DNA from: JBDOQU01 sp039839375
GTDB taxonomy: Bacteria > Pseudomonadota > Alphaproteobacteria > DSM-16000 > Inquilinaceae
Reading direction: 5' to 3'
Assembly (NCBI RefSeq): GCF_039839375.1
Contig: NZ_JBDOQU010000017.1
Coordinates: 54,051-118,050, forward strand
DNA length: 64,000 nt
Of the stretch, positions 36,021 through 45,317 are shown one piece after another. Both the position numbers and the translations under genes were made by a program. The notes beneath the pieces were generated by a model. That model was not told where the DNA came from and did no database searches. It saw only the letters and a list, made by a program, of their open reading frames with translations. Position 1 is the first letter of the stretch; each line of letters starts with the position of its first letter.

Positions 36021-37067
36021 ATGGTTCGTGTGTTCGTCAATCAGGTCGGAATAGCGGTGCCGCCGCACGAGGTGCATGGCAAGTTCTCCGCCTATGCGCC
36101 GTCGCTCCTCTCCTCCGAACGGGACCGCCGGCTGTTCGCCCGGATGGCCGAGCGGTCGGGGATCGAGCGGCGCTATTCCGTGCTGCGCCCGGACCCTGAC
36201 CCGGCGCGGCTGGACGAAGACGGATTCTACCGGCGCGGCGCCTTTCCCGACACGCGCCGTCGGATGGCGGTCTACCGGCGGGAGGGGCGGACGCTGGCGC
36301 GGCGGGCGGCCGAGGCGCTGGGCGGGGAGGCGCGGGGCGCGACCCATCTCATCGTCACCTCCTGCACCGGATTCCACGCCCCCGGACCCGATCTCGATCT
36401 TCTGGCGGATCTGGGGCTCAAGCCATCGGTGGAGCGGACGGTCGTCGGCTTCATGGGCTGCTATGCCGCGATCAACGCGCTGAAGCTGGCGCGCCACATC
36501 GTGCGGTCGGAGCCCGCCGCGCGGGTGCTGGTGGTCACGCTGGAGCTCTGTACCCTGCATCTCCAGGAAACCGACGATCTGGAGCGGGTTCTGTCCTTCC
36601 TCCTGTTCGCGGACGGCGCATCGGCCTCGCTTGTGACGGCGGAGGCGAAGGGGCTGGAACTGCTGGATTTCCGCGCCGAGATCATGCCGGATACCCGGGA
36701 CCACATCATTTGGGCGGTCGGCGCCGGCGGATTCGACATGTACCTTTCCGGCGCCGTGCCGGCGGCATTGCGCGACGGCCTCCATGCCGACAGGCGGGCC
36801 TGGCGGGCCGGCCCGGACGGCGAGCCGGTCGCGCTCTGGGCGGTCCATCCCGGCGGCCGGACGGTGCTGGACGCGGTGGAGCAGGGGCTGGCGCTCGACG
36901 GAGCCCTGGCGCCGTCGCGGGAGGCGTTGCGGCGCTACGGCAACCTTTCCTCCACCTCCATCATGGTCGTGCTGAAATCCATGATGGATGCCGGAAGCGC
37001 CGGGCTGGGCCGCGCGCTCGCCTTCGGGCCGGGCGTCACCGCCGAAAGCCTCACCTTCCGGCTTTAG
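36021..37067 (+). CDS. Type III polyketide synthase (chalcone/stilbene-synthase superfamily)
   Basis: 348-residue thiolase-fold enzyme condensing a CoA starter with malonyl-CoA units. The catalytic triad is readable: Cys147 (VVGFMGCYAA), His276 (WAVHPGG) and Asn308 (YGNLSST); the family loop FGPGVTAE is near the C-terminus. ATG 36021 is chosen because homology begins at VFVNQVGIAVPPHEVHGKF; a longer frame runs back to 35910 into the repeat. Bacterial relatives make alkylresorcinols, alkylpyrones or phloroglucinols, often with a methyltransferase or oxidoreductase next door. None is here, so the product cannot be predicted. Confidence 0.9.
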   Translation: MVRVFVNQVGIAVPPHEVHGKFSAYAPSLLSSERDRRLFARMAERSGIERRYSVLRPDPDPARLDEDGFYRRGAFPDTRRRMAVYRREGRTLARRAAEALGGEARGATHLIVTSCTGFHAPGPDLDLLADLGLKPSVERTVVGFMGCYAAINALKLARHIVRSEPAARVLVVTLELCTLHLQETDDLERVLSFLLFADGASASLVTAEAKGLELLDFRAEIMPDTRDHIIWAVGAGGFDMYLSGAVPAALRDGLHADRRAWRAGPDGEPVALWAVHPGGRTVLDAVEQGLALDGALAPSREALRRYGNLSSTSIMVVLKSMMDAGSAGLGRALAFGPGVTAESLTFRL

Positions 37068-37132
37068 GATGGCCGCGCCTGAAACAGGACCGCCCGTTGC
37101 GCGGACCCCGCCGCCTCCCTAGATTGCCGGTC

Positions 37133-37225
37133 ATGCGCATCCTGGTTCTTCTTCTGACTGCCGGCTTCCTGGCCGCGACCCCCGCCATGTCCTGCGCGCC
37201 GCTGGAGGTTGTCGTCCATGGCTAG
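37133..37225 (+). CDS. Possible 30-residue secreted or membrane peptide
   Basis: A 30-codon frame, MRILVLLLTAGFLAATPAMSC followed by APLEVVVHG, resembles a complete signal peptide with an AMSC lipobox-like end and almost no mature part. It overlaps the rarA start by 8 bp. No clear ribosome site precedes it. It could be a leader peptide, a relic of a secreted protein, or chance. Confidence 0.25.
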   Translation: MRILVLLLTAGFLAATPAMSCAPLEVVVHG

Positions 37226-38543
37226 GGGCGGGGCGGGTGCGGAGTCGGGCGGCGGGCTGTTCGAAAGCCTCGCCCCCCGGCCGTTGGCCGACCGGCTGCG
37301 GCCGAAGACGATCGCGGAGGTCGTGGGGCAGGATCATCTGCTGACGCCGGACAAGCCGATCGGCCGGATGGTGGCGGCGCGGCGGCTGGCGTCGATGATC
37401 CTCTGGGGGCCGCCCGGCTGCGGCAAGACGACCATCGCCCGCCTGCTGGCCGACCAGACGGATTTGCAGTTCGAGCCGCTGTCGGCCGTCTTCTCCGGCG
37501 TCGCCGATCTGCGGAAGGTGTTCGAGGCCGCCAGGGCGCGCCGCGCGGGCGGGCGCGGCACGCTCCTGTTCGTCGATGAGATCCACCGCTTCAACCGCAG
37601 CCAGCAGGACGCCTTCCTGCCCTATGTGGAGGACGGCACGATCGTCTTGGTTGGCGCGACGACGGAAAATCCAAGCTTCGAGCTGAACGCCGCCCTGCTC
37701 AGCCGCGCGCAGGTCTTCGTGCTCCACCGGCTGGATGAGCCGGCGCTGGAGAAGCTGCTGGCGAGAGCGGAGGCGGAGGAGGGGCGCGCCCTGCCGCTGA
37801 CGGAGGATGGCCGCGCGGCGCTGAAGGCGATGGCTGATGGCGACGGGCGGTTCCTGCTCAATCTGTGCGAGGAGCTGTTCCAGCTTCATGCGCCCAAGCC
37901 GCTGGACGCCGCCGCCCTGGCAGGGACCGTCCAGCGCCGCGCGCCGGTCTACGACAAGGCGCAGGAGAGCCACTACAACCTTATTTCCGCGCTGCATAAG
38001 AGCCTGCGCGGATCGGATGTGGATGCCGGGCTCTACTGGTTCGCCCGGATGCTGGCCGGCGGGGAGGACCCGCTCTACATCGCCCGGCGACTGGTGCGGT
38101 TCGCGGCTGAGGATATCGGCATGGCCGATCCGCAGGCCCTGCCGATCACGCTCGCCGCCTGGGACACCTATGAGCGGCTGGGCAGCCCGGAGGGCGAGCT
38201 GGCAATCGCCCAGGCCGTGGTCCATCTGGCCACCGCGCCGAAGTCGAACGCCGTCTACAGCGCCTACAAGGAAGCCGTCCGCGCGGCGAAGGAGACGGGC
38301 AGCCTGATGCCGCCAAAGCACATCCTCAACGCGCCGACCCGATTGATGAAGGACATCGGCTACGGGGCGGGTTATCGTTACGATCATGAAACGCCGGAAG
38401 CCTTCTCCGGGCAGAATTACTTTCCTGAGGACATGCCCAGGCGGGAATTCTATCGGCCTTTCGACAGGGGCTTCGAGCGGGAGATCCGCAAGCGGCTCGA
38501 CTATTGGGCGAAGCTGCGCGATCGGCTGAACAGCGAGGATTAG
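37218..38543 (+). CDS. rarA: Replication-associated recombination protein A (AAA+ ATPase, RarA/MgsA)
   Basis: 441-residue clamp-loader-like ATPase acting at stalled replication forks. After a Gly-rich N-terminus comes LADRLRPKTIAEVVGQDHLL. Walker A GPPGCGKT is at 64-71, Walker B LLFVDEIH at about 116-123, and sensor 1 GATTENPSFELN follows. The C-terminal tetramerisation region (ALHKSLRGSDVDAGLYWFARMLAGGEDPLYIARRLVRFAAEDIGMADP) is complete. ATG 37218 is used; an in-frame TTG lies three codons earlier. Confidence 0.95.
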   Translation: MARGGAGAESGGGLFESLAPRPLADRLRPKTIAEVVGQDHLLTPDKPIGRMVAARRLASMILWGPPGCGKTTIARLLADQTDLQFEPLSAVFSGVADLRKVFEAARARRAGGRGTLLFVDEIHRFNRSQQDAFLPYVEDGTIVLVGATTENPSFELNAALLSRAQVFVLHRLDEPALEKLLARAEAEEGRALPLTEDGRAALKAMADGDGRFLLNLCEELFQLHAPKPLDAAALAGTVQRRAPVYDKAQESHYNLISALHKSLRGSDVDAGLYWFARMLAGGEDPLYIARRLVRFAAEDIGMADPQALPITLAAWDTYERLGSPEGELAIAQAVVHLATAPKSNAVYSAYKEAVRAAKETGSLMPPKHILNAPTRLMKDIGYGAGYRYDHETPEAFSGQNYFPEDMPRREFYRPFDRGFEREIRKRLDYWAKLRDRLNSED

Positions 38544-38545
38544 GC

Positions 38546-39055
38546 TTGGGCAAGCTCATCGGGTTCCTTATCCTCCTGGCCGTACTGGCGGGCGCGGCGT
38601 GGATCGGCTGGCATGTCGTCGAATCGCGGCGGCTCGCGCTTGACGAGTCGGTGGATTTCCTTGCCTTCGAAAGCTTCGCCAGGACCGGACAGCCGAATGA
38701 ATTCCTCATGGCGCCGGAAGACGCCACGGCGGCGCCGGCCGACGCCGTCAGCCCGATCTTCCCGGCGACGCCGGAGGAAATCATCCAGGCCTTCGTCGCC
38801 GTCATCAACGAGACGCCGCGCGCCACCGTCCTCGCCATCTCCGATGACGGGCTGGCGCTGGAGGCGGCGCAGCGCAGCGCGACCTTTGGTTTCATCGATT
38901 TCATCAGCATCCGCGCCTTCCCGGCCGGAGAGGATCTGGCGAGTTTCGCGATCTACAGCCGCGCCCGGGTCGGCTATTACGATTTCGGGGTGAACCGTGA
39001 CCGGGTGCTGGAATGGGTCGACAGGGTGCGGGCACGGATAACGCCGGAGACGTGA
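38546..39055 (+). CDS. DUF1499 domain protein, membrane-anchored
   Basis: 169-residue protein: an N-terminal hydrophobic helix (GKLIGFLILLAVLAGAAWIGWHVV, residues 2-25) and a periplasmic DUF1499 region with PATPEEIIQAFVAVI, RSATFGFIDFISIRAFP and SFAIYSRARVGYYDFGVNRDRVLEWVDRV. The function is unknown. The proposed start is TTG 38546, 2 bp after the rarA stop, because the signal anchor begins there; a TTG at 38504 inside rarA is in frame. Probably cotranscribed with rarA. Confidence 0.8.
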   Translation: MGKLIGFLILLAVLAGAAWIGWHVVESRRLALDESVDFLAFESFARTGQPNEFLMAPEDATAAPADAVSPIFPATPEEIIQAFVAVINETPRATVLAISDDGLALEAAQRSATFGFIDFISIRAFPAGEDLASFAIYSRARVGYYDFGVNRDRVLEWVDRVRARITPET

Positions 39056-39138
39056 GGGCGCGCCGCTTCGCCCGACTGTTGCTCCGGCGCGGGCCGGAGA
39101 CTAGGGTGCGCCCGATCGACCCGAATGGAACCGTACTT

Positions 39139-39525
39139 ATGAATCCCAGCCTTCTGCTGGCGGTCGCCGCCGGCGGGGCGGCGGGCGCCGTCGCCCGCCA
39201 TGCCGCCTCCCACTGGATACAGGGCTGGGCCGGCAGCGGCTTCCCCTGGGCCACGCTCGCGGTGAATGTCGCTGGCTCCATTCTCATGGGGATGCTGGTG
39301 GAAGGTTTTGCCCTCATCGCCGATCCGGGAGCCGCTGCTCGCGGCTTCCTGACGGTCGGCGTGCTGGGCGCTTTCACGACCTTCTCCACCTTCTCGCTGG
39401 AGGTCGTCTCGCTGGCCCAGCGGGGAGAGGCCATGGCGGCGGCCGCCTATGTCGCGGCGTCCCTCGCGCTCTGCGTCCTCGGCCTCTTTCTCGGCCTTTC
39501 GGCGGTCAGGCTGGTGGCGGCATGA
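39139..39525 (+). CDS. crcB: Fluoride exporter CrcB/Fluc
   Basis: 128-residue four-helix membrane protein forming dual-topology dimers that export fluoride. The family signatures are both present: NVAGSILMG in the second helix and GVLGAFTTFSTFSLE in the third, containing the Phe box and Na-binding Thr. ATG 39139 is preferred; the frame is open further upstream but without similarity. The stop overlaps the next gene by 4 bp. No fluoride riboswitch was recognised upstream. Confidence 0.92.
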   Translation: MNPSLLLAVAAGGAAGAVARHAASHWIQGWAGSGFPWATLAVNVAGSILMGMLVEGFALIADPGAAARGFLTVGVLGAFTTFSTFSLEVVSLAQRGEAMAAAAYVAASLALCVLGLFLGLSAVRLVAA

Positions 39526-40514
39526 GCGTCCAGACGATTTCCGTCCGCGCGGACGATGCCGATATCCGGCTCGACCGCTGGTTCAAGCGCCATTATCCGC
39601 ACCTGACCCATGGCCAGTTGGAGAAGCTGCTACGCACCGGGCAGGTCCGCGTTGACGGCAAGCGCGTCAAGGCGAACCAGCGGCTGGAGCCGGGCCAGTC
39701 GGTGCGGGTGCCGCCGTTGAACGCCGCGGAGAGGCCCGCCGGCAAGAAGCCCGTCCCCACCCTGTCGCGACAGAACGCCGAGACGATCCGCGCGATGGTC
39801 CTCTATAGCGACGATGCGGTGATCGCGCTCAACAAGCCGGCGGGCCTCGCGACCCAGGGCGGCACAGGCCAGACCCGTCATCTCGACGGCATGCTGGATG
39901 CGCTGCGCGGGAAAGGGGAGGATCGTCCCCGACTCGTCCACCGGTTGGACCGGGACACCAGCGGGGTCCTGCTGCTCGCCCGCACCGCGCAGGCGGCCAA
40001 GGTCCTCGCCGCCGGCTTCAAGCACCGGACGGCGCGCAAATATTACTGGGCGCTGGTCGCCGGCGTTCCGCAGCCGCGCCAGGGCCGGATCGACCTCGCA
40101 CTCGCCAAGCGGGACGACGGGCGGAAGGAGAAGGTCGCGGCGGCGGAGGATGACGGCAAGCGCGCCATCACGCTGTTCACGACGCTGGATGCGGTCGGCA
40201 AGCGCGCCGCCTGGCTGGCGATGTGGCCGCGCACCGGCCGCACCCACCAACTCCGCGTCCATGCCGCCGCCATCGGCACGCCGATCCTGGGCGACGGCAA
40301 GTATGGCGGCGCGGAGGCCTTCCTGCCCGGCGCGGAAGTCGCGGACAAGCTGCACCTGCACGCGCGCCGGATCATCCTGCCCCATCCAGGCGGCAAGGGC
40401 TTGATCGACGTGACCGCGCCGATGCCACCGCACATGAAGGAAAGCTGGAGCTATTTCGGATTTGACGAAGCGTCCGCCGACGCCGATCCGTTCGCGGAGA
40501 TCGCCGATGACTGA
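39522..40514 (+). CDS. rluC: RluC/RluD-family 23S rRNA pseudouridine synthase
   Basis: 330-residue enzyme isomerising uridines in 23S rRNA. An N-terminal S4 RNA-binding domain (DIRLDRWFKRHYPHLTHGQLEKLLRTGQVRVDGKRVKANQRLEPGQSVRVP, about 14-65) precedes the catalytic domain. The active-site motif HRLDRDTSG is at residues 140-148, with Asp143 catalytic. Spacing and S4 sequence fit RluC (955/2504/2580) better than RluD, but this is not certain. It overlaps crcB by 4 bp and the phosphatase by 8 bp. Confidence 0.88.
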   Translation: MSVQTISVRADDADIRLDRWFKRHYPHLTHGQLEKLLRTGQVRVDGKRVKANQRLEPGQSVRVPPLNAAERPAGKKPVPTLSRQNAETIRAMVLYSDDAVIALNKPAGLATQGGTGQTRHLDGMLDALRGKGEDRPRLVHRLDRDTSGVLLLARTAQAAKVLAAGFKHRTARKYYWALVAGVPQPRQGRIDLALAKRDDGRKEKVAAAEDDGKRAITLFTTLDAVGKRAAWLAMWPRTGRTHQLRVHAAAIGTPILGDGKYGGAEAFLPGAEVADKLHLHARRIILPHPGGKGLIDVTAPMPPHMKESWSYFGFDEASADADPFAEIADD

Positions 40515-41199
40515 CGGTCCGCACCTCGTCCTCTTCGATTGCGACGGCACGCTGGTCGACAGCCAGTTCGCCATCGTGGAAGCCATGACCGTGGCGTTCC
40601 AGAGCCACGATCTCATCCCGCCTAATGCCGCCGATGTGCGGCGTCTGGTCGGGCTGCCGCTGGGGGAGGTCATCGCCCGCCTGGCGCCGGAGGACGGGCC
40701 GCTGCTGTCGATGGTGGAAATCTACAAGCAGACCTTCCGGGAGAACCGGCTGGCCGGCCGGTTCGAGGAGCCGTTGTTCCCCGGCGTGCGGGAGGCGCTG
40801 GACGTGTTGACCGGCGCCGGTTGCCTGCTCGGCGTGGCGACCGGGAAATCCCGCCGGGGACTCGACAGCGTGCTGGATCGTCACGACCTCGCCGGCTCCT
40901 TCGTGACGCTTCAGACGGCCGATGACGGGCCGGGCAAGCCCAGCCCGCATATGGTCCAGCGCGCGCTTCGGGAAACCGGCGCGGAGAGGTGGAATACGGT
41001 GGTGGTCGGCGACACGGCCTTCGATATGCTGATGGCCAAGGCGGCGGGTGCTGGCGCTGTCGGGGTCACCTGGGGTTATCATGTGGCGACCGATCTGTTG
41101 GATGCGGGCGCCGATCGTCTGACGGATACATTTGCCGCGGTCCCCGTCGCCGTCGGTGAACTCATGGGGAAGGTCGATCATTGCGCCTCCGTAGGCTGA
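40507..41199 (+). CDS. HAD-superfamily phosphatase (phosphoglycolate-phosphatase-like)
   Basis: 230-residue HAD hydrolase. Motif I DCDGTLVDS is near residue 9, motif II is in GVATGKSRRGL, motif III is the Lys in GKPSPHM, and motif IV is VVGDTAFDM. The cap is alpha-helical (C1 type). Substrate unknown; relatives act on phosphoglycolate or other small phosphates. ATG 40507 overlaps the preceding stop, and the last 19 bases overlap the AsmA-like gene, indicating a tight operon. Confidence 0.88.
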   Translation: MTDGPHLVLFDCDGTLVDSQFAIVEAMTVAFQSHDLIPPNAADVRRLVGLPLGEVIARLAPEDGPLLSMVEIYKQTFRENRLAGRFEEPLFPGVREALDVLTGAGCLLGVATGKSRRGLDSVLDRHDLAGSFVTLQTADDGPGKPSPHMVQRALRETGAERWNTVVVGDTAFDMLMAKAAGAGAVGVTWGYHVATDLLDAGADRLTDTFAAVPVAVGELMGKVDHCASVG

Positions 41200-42992
41200 T
41201 CCGCATCGCCATCATCGCCGTCGCGGCCATCGCGGTGGCGGCCGTCGCGCTCGTCATGTCGTTCGATCGGCAGGCGATCGGGCAGCGCGTGGCGCGGGAC
41301 CTGACGGAAGCGCTGGGCCGGCAGGTGACTGTCGGCGGAGAGGTCGGATACGCAATCAGCCTGACGCCGGAGCTGGTGCTGCGTGACGTCACGCTGGCCA
41401 ATATCGAGGGCGGGTCGCAGCCGGTGATGGCGCGGTTCGCGGAAGTGACGGCCCAACTCCGCCTCTGGCCGCTTCTGACCGGCGATATGGAGGTGACGGC
41501 CCTGACCGCGCGGGATGGCGAGCTGCTGCTGGAATACGGGTCGGACGGACGCCGCAACTGGGCGTTCGACGAAGGCGCCGGCGGGACGGGCGCTCTCTCC
41601 GATCTGGCCAGCCTGCGGCTTCTGGCCGTCGACCTCCGCTATCCCGGCTTCGGGGAAACGGAGCGGCTGGTGCGGCTGGACGAAGTTCTGGCGACCGGCG
41701 CGGCGAGCGACATGGCGGATTTGACGGTGTCGGGTTCGGCCGACGGCATGCCGCTGTCCCTGAACGGGACGACAGGCGGGCTGGACGCCCTGTTCGCCGA
41801 CAGCGCCGACTGGCCGGTCGATCTGGAACTGAAAGTCGGGGAGGCCGCCCTCGCAATGGACGGGGCGGTGGGCCAGCCGCTGTCGACCGCGACCTTTTCC
41901 GGCGTGGTGGAGATCGACGCGCCAGGACCGGAACCGGTCGCGGCCGTCCTGGGCGTCGCGCAGCCGGAAGGGATGCCGATATCCGCCGGCGCGACCATCG
42001 TCAAGGAACAGGGCGGCCTGACCATGGAGGATCTGACGGCGACGGTCGGCGACACGTCCGTTGCGGGCCGTCTGTCGGTCTCCTGGACCGGCCCGAAGCC
42101 CAACCTCACCGGCGACCTTGCGATCGACGCCTTCGCCCTTGGCCCCGATGGCGGCGAAGGAACGCTGGGCCAGGCGCTGGAGCCGCTCCGGACGGTGAAT
42201 GGCGATCTTTCGGTGACGGTGGACAGCCTGACGATCTTTGGCCAGACGGCCGAGGCGGTGTCGACGAACCTCCGGATCGTCGACGGCCGGCTGACCGCCG
42301 ATATCTCCGAAGCGACCCTGTGGGACGGCGCGGCGTCGGGGGCGGTCGTGCTGCATGGCGGAATGTCCCCGCCGCTGGTCGGCGTGGATATGTCGGCGGC
42401 CGACATCGATGTCGGCGCGCTGCTGGAGCAGGTGACCGGCCGCGCCGATCTCGAAGTCCGGGTCGAGGCCCAGGGGGAGGACCGGGCGGCGCTTCTGGCG
42501 TCCTTGAGAGGACAGGCCTACGCCACGATGGGCGAGGGGGCGATCGAGGGAACCGCGCTGGAGCGGTTGGGCGAAGGTGTGCTGTCCGCCCTGGCCCCAT
42601 CCTCCGAGGAGGACCGGACGGCGGAGATCGTCTGCGCGTCCGGCGCCTTCGCCATCCGCGAAGGCATCGCCCGCACCGAACAGTTCGTCTTCGCGCTCAC
42701 AGACACCACGGTGACGGCGGAGGGCGCTCTCAGCCTCATCGACGGAACCGTCGACGCCATACTGACGCCGCAGCCCCGAGATCCCAGCCTGTTCGAGGTC
42801 GCCACCTCCGTCCGCATCCACGGGCCGATCTCCAGCCCGGAGGTCGAGGTCGACGCCCGCGACGCGCTGGTCCAGGGCGCGGCGGGCCTGCTGCTGGGCG
42901 CGATCAACCCGCTGGCGGCCGTGGTTCCCTTCATCTCGGCCGGCGAGGGCGGTGACGGCAATCCCTGCGTCGCCGCCCTGTCCGAAGACTGA
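41181..42992 (+). CDS. AsmA-family protein
   Basis: 603-residue envelope protein with an N-terminal membrane anchor (RLIRIAIIAVAAIAVAAVALVMSF, residues 5-28) and a long periplasmic beta-rich region. The AsmA-typical start after the anchor (DLTEALGRQVTVGGEVGYAISLTPELVLRDVTLAN) and the C-terminal AsmA_2-like segment (EGALSLIDGTVDAILTPQPRDPSLFEVATSVRIHGPISSPEVEVD) are clear. The family is linked to phospholipid transport between membranes. Start is TTG 41181, overlapping the HAD gene by 19 bp. Confidence 0.85.
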   Translation: MRLRRLIRIAIIAVAAIAVAAVALVMSFDRQAIGQRVARDLTEALGRQVTVGGEVGYAISLTPELVLRDVTLANIEGGSQPVMARFAEVTAQLRLWPLLTGDMEVTALTARDGELLLEYGSDGRRNWAFDEGAGGTGALSDLASLRLLAVDLRYPGFGETERLVRLDEVLATGAASDMADLTVSGSADGMPLSLNGTTGGLDALFADSADWPVDLELKVGEAALAMDGAVGQPLSTATFSGVVEIDAPGPEPVAAVLGVAQPEGMPISAGATIVKEQGGLTMEDLTATVGDTSVAGRLSVSWTGPKPNLTGDLAIDAFALGPDGGEGTLGQALEPLRTVNGDLSVTVDSLTIFGQTAEAVSTNLRIVDGRLTADISEATLWDGAASGAVVLHGGMSPPLVGVDMSAADIDVGALLEQVTGRADLEVRVEAQGEDRAALLASLRGQAYATMGEGAIEGTALERLGEGVLSALAPSSEEDRTAEIVCASGAFAIREGIARTEQFVFALTDTTVTAEGALSLIDGTVDAILTPQPRDPSLFEVATSVRIHGPISSPEVEVDARDALVQGAAGLLLGAINPLAAVVPFISAGEGGDGNPCVAALSED

Positions 42993-43004
42993 CGATCCAC
43001 AGCC

Positions 43005-43700
43005 ATGCGCCGCTTCTACAAGACCGTCTCCGTCGCGCCGGACGCGCCGGATTTCGAGATCCGGCTGGACGACAGGCCGCTGCGCACGCCGGCCAAGCAC
43101 CCGTTGCGGCTGCCGACACCGGCCCTAGCGGAGGCCGTCGCCGCGGAATGGGACCGGCAGGGAGAGAAGATCGTCCCCGCCGGCATGCATCTGACCCAAC
43201 TCGTCTACACCGCCCGCGACCGGGTCGCCCCGGATCGGACGACGGTTGTCGGCGCTGCGGTGAGCTATGGGGAGACGGACCTGCTCTGCTACCGCGCGGA
43301 ACACCCCCAAAGCCTCGTGGAGCGCCAGCACCAGGTCTGGCAGCCGCTGCTGGATTGGTGCGCCGTCGCCCATGACGCGCCGCTGGCGGTGACGAAGGGT
43401 ATCGCGCCGGTCGCGCAGCCGGAGGAATCGATAGCCTCGCTGCGCCGGGCAGTCGAAGCTCAGGACGATCTTCGCCTGATCGCGCTCCAGACGGCGACAT
43501 CGCTTCTCGGCTCCCTCGTGCTGGCGCTGGCGCTGCTCGACCGCAGGATCGGGTGGGAAGGGGCGATGGCGGCCTCCATGCTGGACGAGGATTTCCAGAT
43601 CGAACGGTGGGGCGAGGATGCGGAGGCCGTGAAGCGCCGCGCCGCGCTACGGGAGGAACTGGCCGCCATCGACGATTTCATCGCACGGCTGGATATCTGA
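43005..43700 (+). CDS. ATP12-family F1-ATPase assembly chaperone
   Basis: 231-residue homologue of mitochondrial Atp12, which binds F1 alpha subunits during ATP synthase assembly. MRRFYKTVSVAP, LDDRPLRTPAKHPLRLPT, AAEWDRQGEKIVPAGMHLTQLVYTARD and GETDLLCYRAEHPQSLVERQHQVWQPLLDW are diagnostic. The family is confined to mitochondria and alphaproteobacteria, so this gene also dates the host lineage. It is 12 bp after the AsmA-like gene. Confidence 0.93.
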   Translation: MRRFYKTVSVAPDAPDFEIRLDDRPLRTPAKHPLRLPTPALAEAVAAEWDRQGEKIVPAGMHLTQLVYTARDRVAPDRTTVVGAAVSYGETDLLCYRAEHPQSLVERQHQVWQPLLDWCAVAHDAPLAVTKGIAPVAQPEESIASLRRAVEAQDDLRLIALQTATSLLGSLVLALALLDRRIGWEGAMAASMLDEDFQIERWGEDAEAVKRRAALREELAAIDDFIARLDI

Positions 43701-43784
43701 TGCGGGCCCGCGCGCTCGCTCCGCTTCGCGCTACATGCTAAGCAAAACCAAAGACTGAATAAAGCGCAGGGGGAGCGCCGAGCG

Positions 43785-45317
43785 ATGCGGGAAATCCTGG
43801 AACGGCTGGAAGCGAAACGGGCGGCGGCGCGGCTCGGCGGCGGGGAGAAGCGGATCGCCGCCCAGCACGCAAAGGGCAAGCTGACGGCGCGGGAGCGGCT
43901 GGAACTGCTGCTCGACGAAGGATCGTTCGAGGAATGGGACATGTTCGTCGAACATCGCTCCAGCGATTTCGGGATGGCCGAACAGAAGATCCCCGGCGAC
44001 GGCGTGGTCACGGGTTACGGCACGATCAATGGCCGGCTGGTCTTCGTCTTCTCGCAGGATTTCACCGTCTTCGGCGGCTCCCTCTCCGAGGCCCATGCGG
44101 AGAAGATCTGCAAGGTCATGGACCAGGCGATGAAGGTCGGCGCGCCGGTCATCGGCATCAATGATTCAGGCGGCGCGCGTATCCAGGAAGGCGTGGCGTC
44201 TCTGGGCGGCTATGCCGATGTCTTCCAGAAGAACGTTCTGGCTTCGGGCGTGGTGCCCCAGATCTCCATGATCATGGGCCCGTGCGCCGGCGGTGCGGTC
44301 TACTCCCCGGCCATGACCGACTTCATCTTCATGGTGCAGGACAGCTCCTACATGTTCGTCACCGGGCCGGACGTGGTGAAGACCGTCACCCATGAGGTCG
44401 TGACAGCGGAGGAACTGGGCGGGGCGGCCACCCATACCGGCCGTTCCGGCGTCGCCGACCTCGCCTTCACGAATGATGTGGAGGCGCTGCTCCAGCTCCG
44501 CCGCTTCGTCGATTTTCTGCCCGCCTCCAACCGAACAGCGCCGCCGGTGCGCCCGACCGCCGATCCGGTGGACCGGCCGGAGCCGTCGCTGGACACGCTG
44601 ATCCCGGACAATCCCAACAAGCCCTACGACATGAAGGAGCTGATCGCCAAGGTCGTGGACGAGGGCGATTTCTTCGAGCTTCAGTCCGATTACGCGAAGA
44701 ACATCCTCACCGGTTTCGGCCGGATGCAGGGCCAGACGATCGGCATCGTCGCCAACCAGCCGATGGTGCTGGCCGGCTGCCTGGACATCGATTCGTCGCG
44801 CAAGGCCGCCCGCTTCGTCCGCTTCTGCGACGCCTTCAACATCCCGATCGTGACCTTCGTGGACGTGCCGGGTTTCCTGCCGGGCACGACTCAGGAATAT
44901 GGCGGCATCATCAAACATGGCGCGAAGCTGCTGTTCGCCTATGCCGAGGCGACGGTGCCGAAGGTCACGCTGATCACCCGCAAGGCCTATGGCGGTGCCT
45001 ATGACGTCATGGCGTCAAAGCATCTGCGCGGCGACGTGAACTACGCCTGGCCGACGGCTGAGATCGCGGTCATGGGTCCGAAGGGCGCGGTGGAGATCAT
45101 CTTCCGGGGCGATTCCGGCGATCCGGCGAAAATCGAACAGCGCACGCAGGAGTATCGGGAGAAGTTCGCCAACCCCTTCGTCGCCGGGGCCAGGGGCTAT
45201 ATCGACGACGTGATCCAGCCGCGCAACACCCGCCGCCGGCTCTGCCGGGCACTCGCCATGCTGCGCGACAAGAAGCTGGAGAACCCCTGGAAGAAGCACG
45301 ACAACATCCCGCTCTGA
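43785..45317 (+). CDS. pccB: Propionyl-CoA carboxylase beta chain (acyl-CoA carboxyltransferase)
   Basis: 510-residue biotin-dependent carboxyltransferase. The N-terminal crotonase-like half (residues about 1-250: GTINGRLVFVFSQDFTVFGGSLSEAHAEKI; GGARIQEGV; MGPCAGGAVYSPA) and the C-terminal half (VDVPGFLPGTTQEYGGIIKHGAKLLFAYAEATVPKVTLITRKAYGGAYDVM) are complete. The PccB identity is favoured over methylcrotonyl-CoA carboxylase by length and sequence. The biotin carboxylase alpha subunit is not in the window. ATG 43785 is preceded by GGGGGAG. Confidence 0.92.
   Translation: MREILERLEAKRAAARLGGGEKRIAAQHAKGKLTARERLELLLDEGSFEEWDMFVEHRSSDFGMAEQKIPGDGVVTGYGTINGRLVFVFSQDFTVFGGSLSEAHAEKICKVMDQAMKVGAPVIGINDSGGARIQEGVASLGGYADVFQKNVLASGVVPQISMIMGPCAGGAVYSPAMTDFIFMVQDSSYMFVTGPDVVKTVTHEVVTAEELGGAATHTGRSGVADLAFTNDVEALLQLRRFVDFLPASNRTAPPVRPTADPVDRPEPSLDTLIPDNPNKPYDMKELIAKVVDEGDFFELQSDYAKNILTGFGRMQGQTIGIVANQPMVLAGCLDIDSSRKAARFVRFCDAFNIPIVTFVDVPGFLPGTTQEYGGIIKHGAKLLFAYAEATVPKVTLITRKAYGGAYDVMASKHLRGDVNYAWPTAEIAVMGPKGAVEIIFRGDSGDPAKIEQRTQEYREKFANPFVAGARGYIDDVIQPRNTRRRLCRALAMLRDKKLENPWKKHDNIPL

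Noticed and set aside
39060..39138. Fluoride riboswitch upstream of crcB
   Set aside because: The 80-bp gap lacks the conserved riboswitch core I would expect; no such structure could be drawn.
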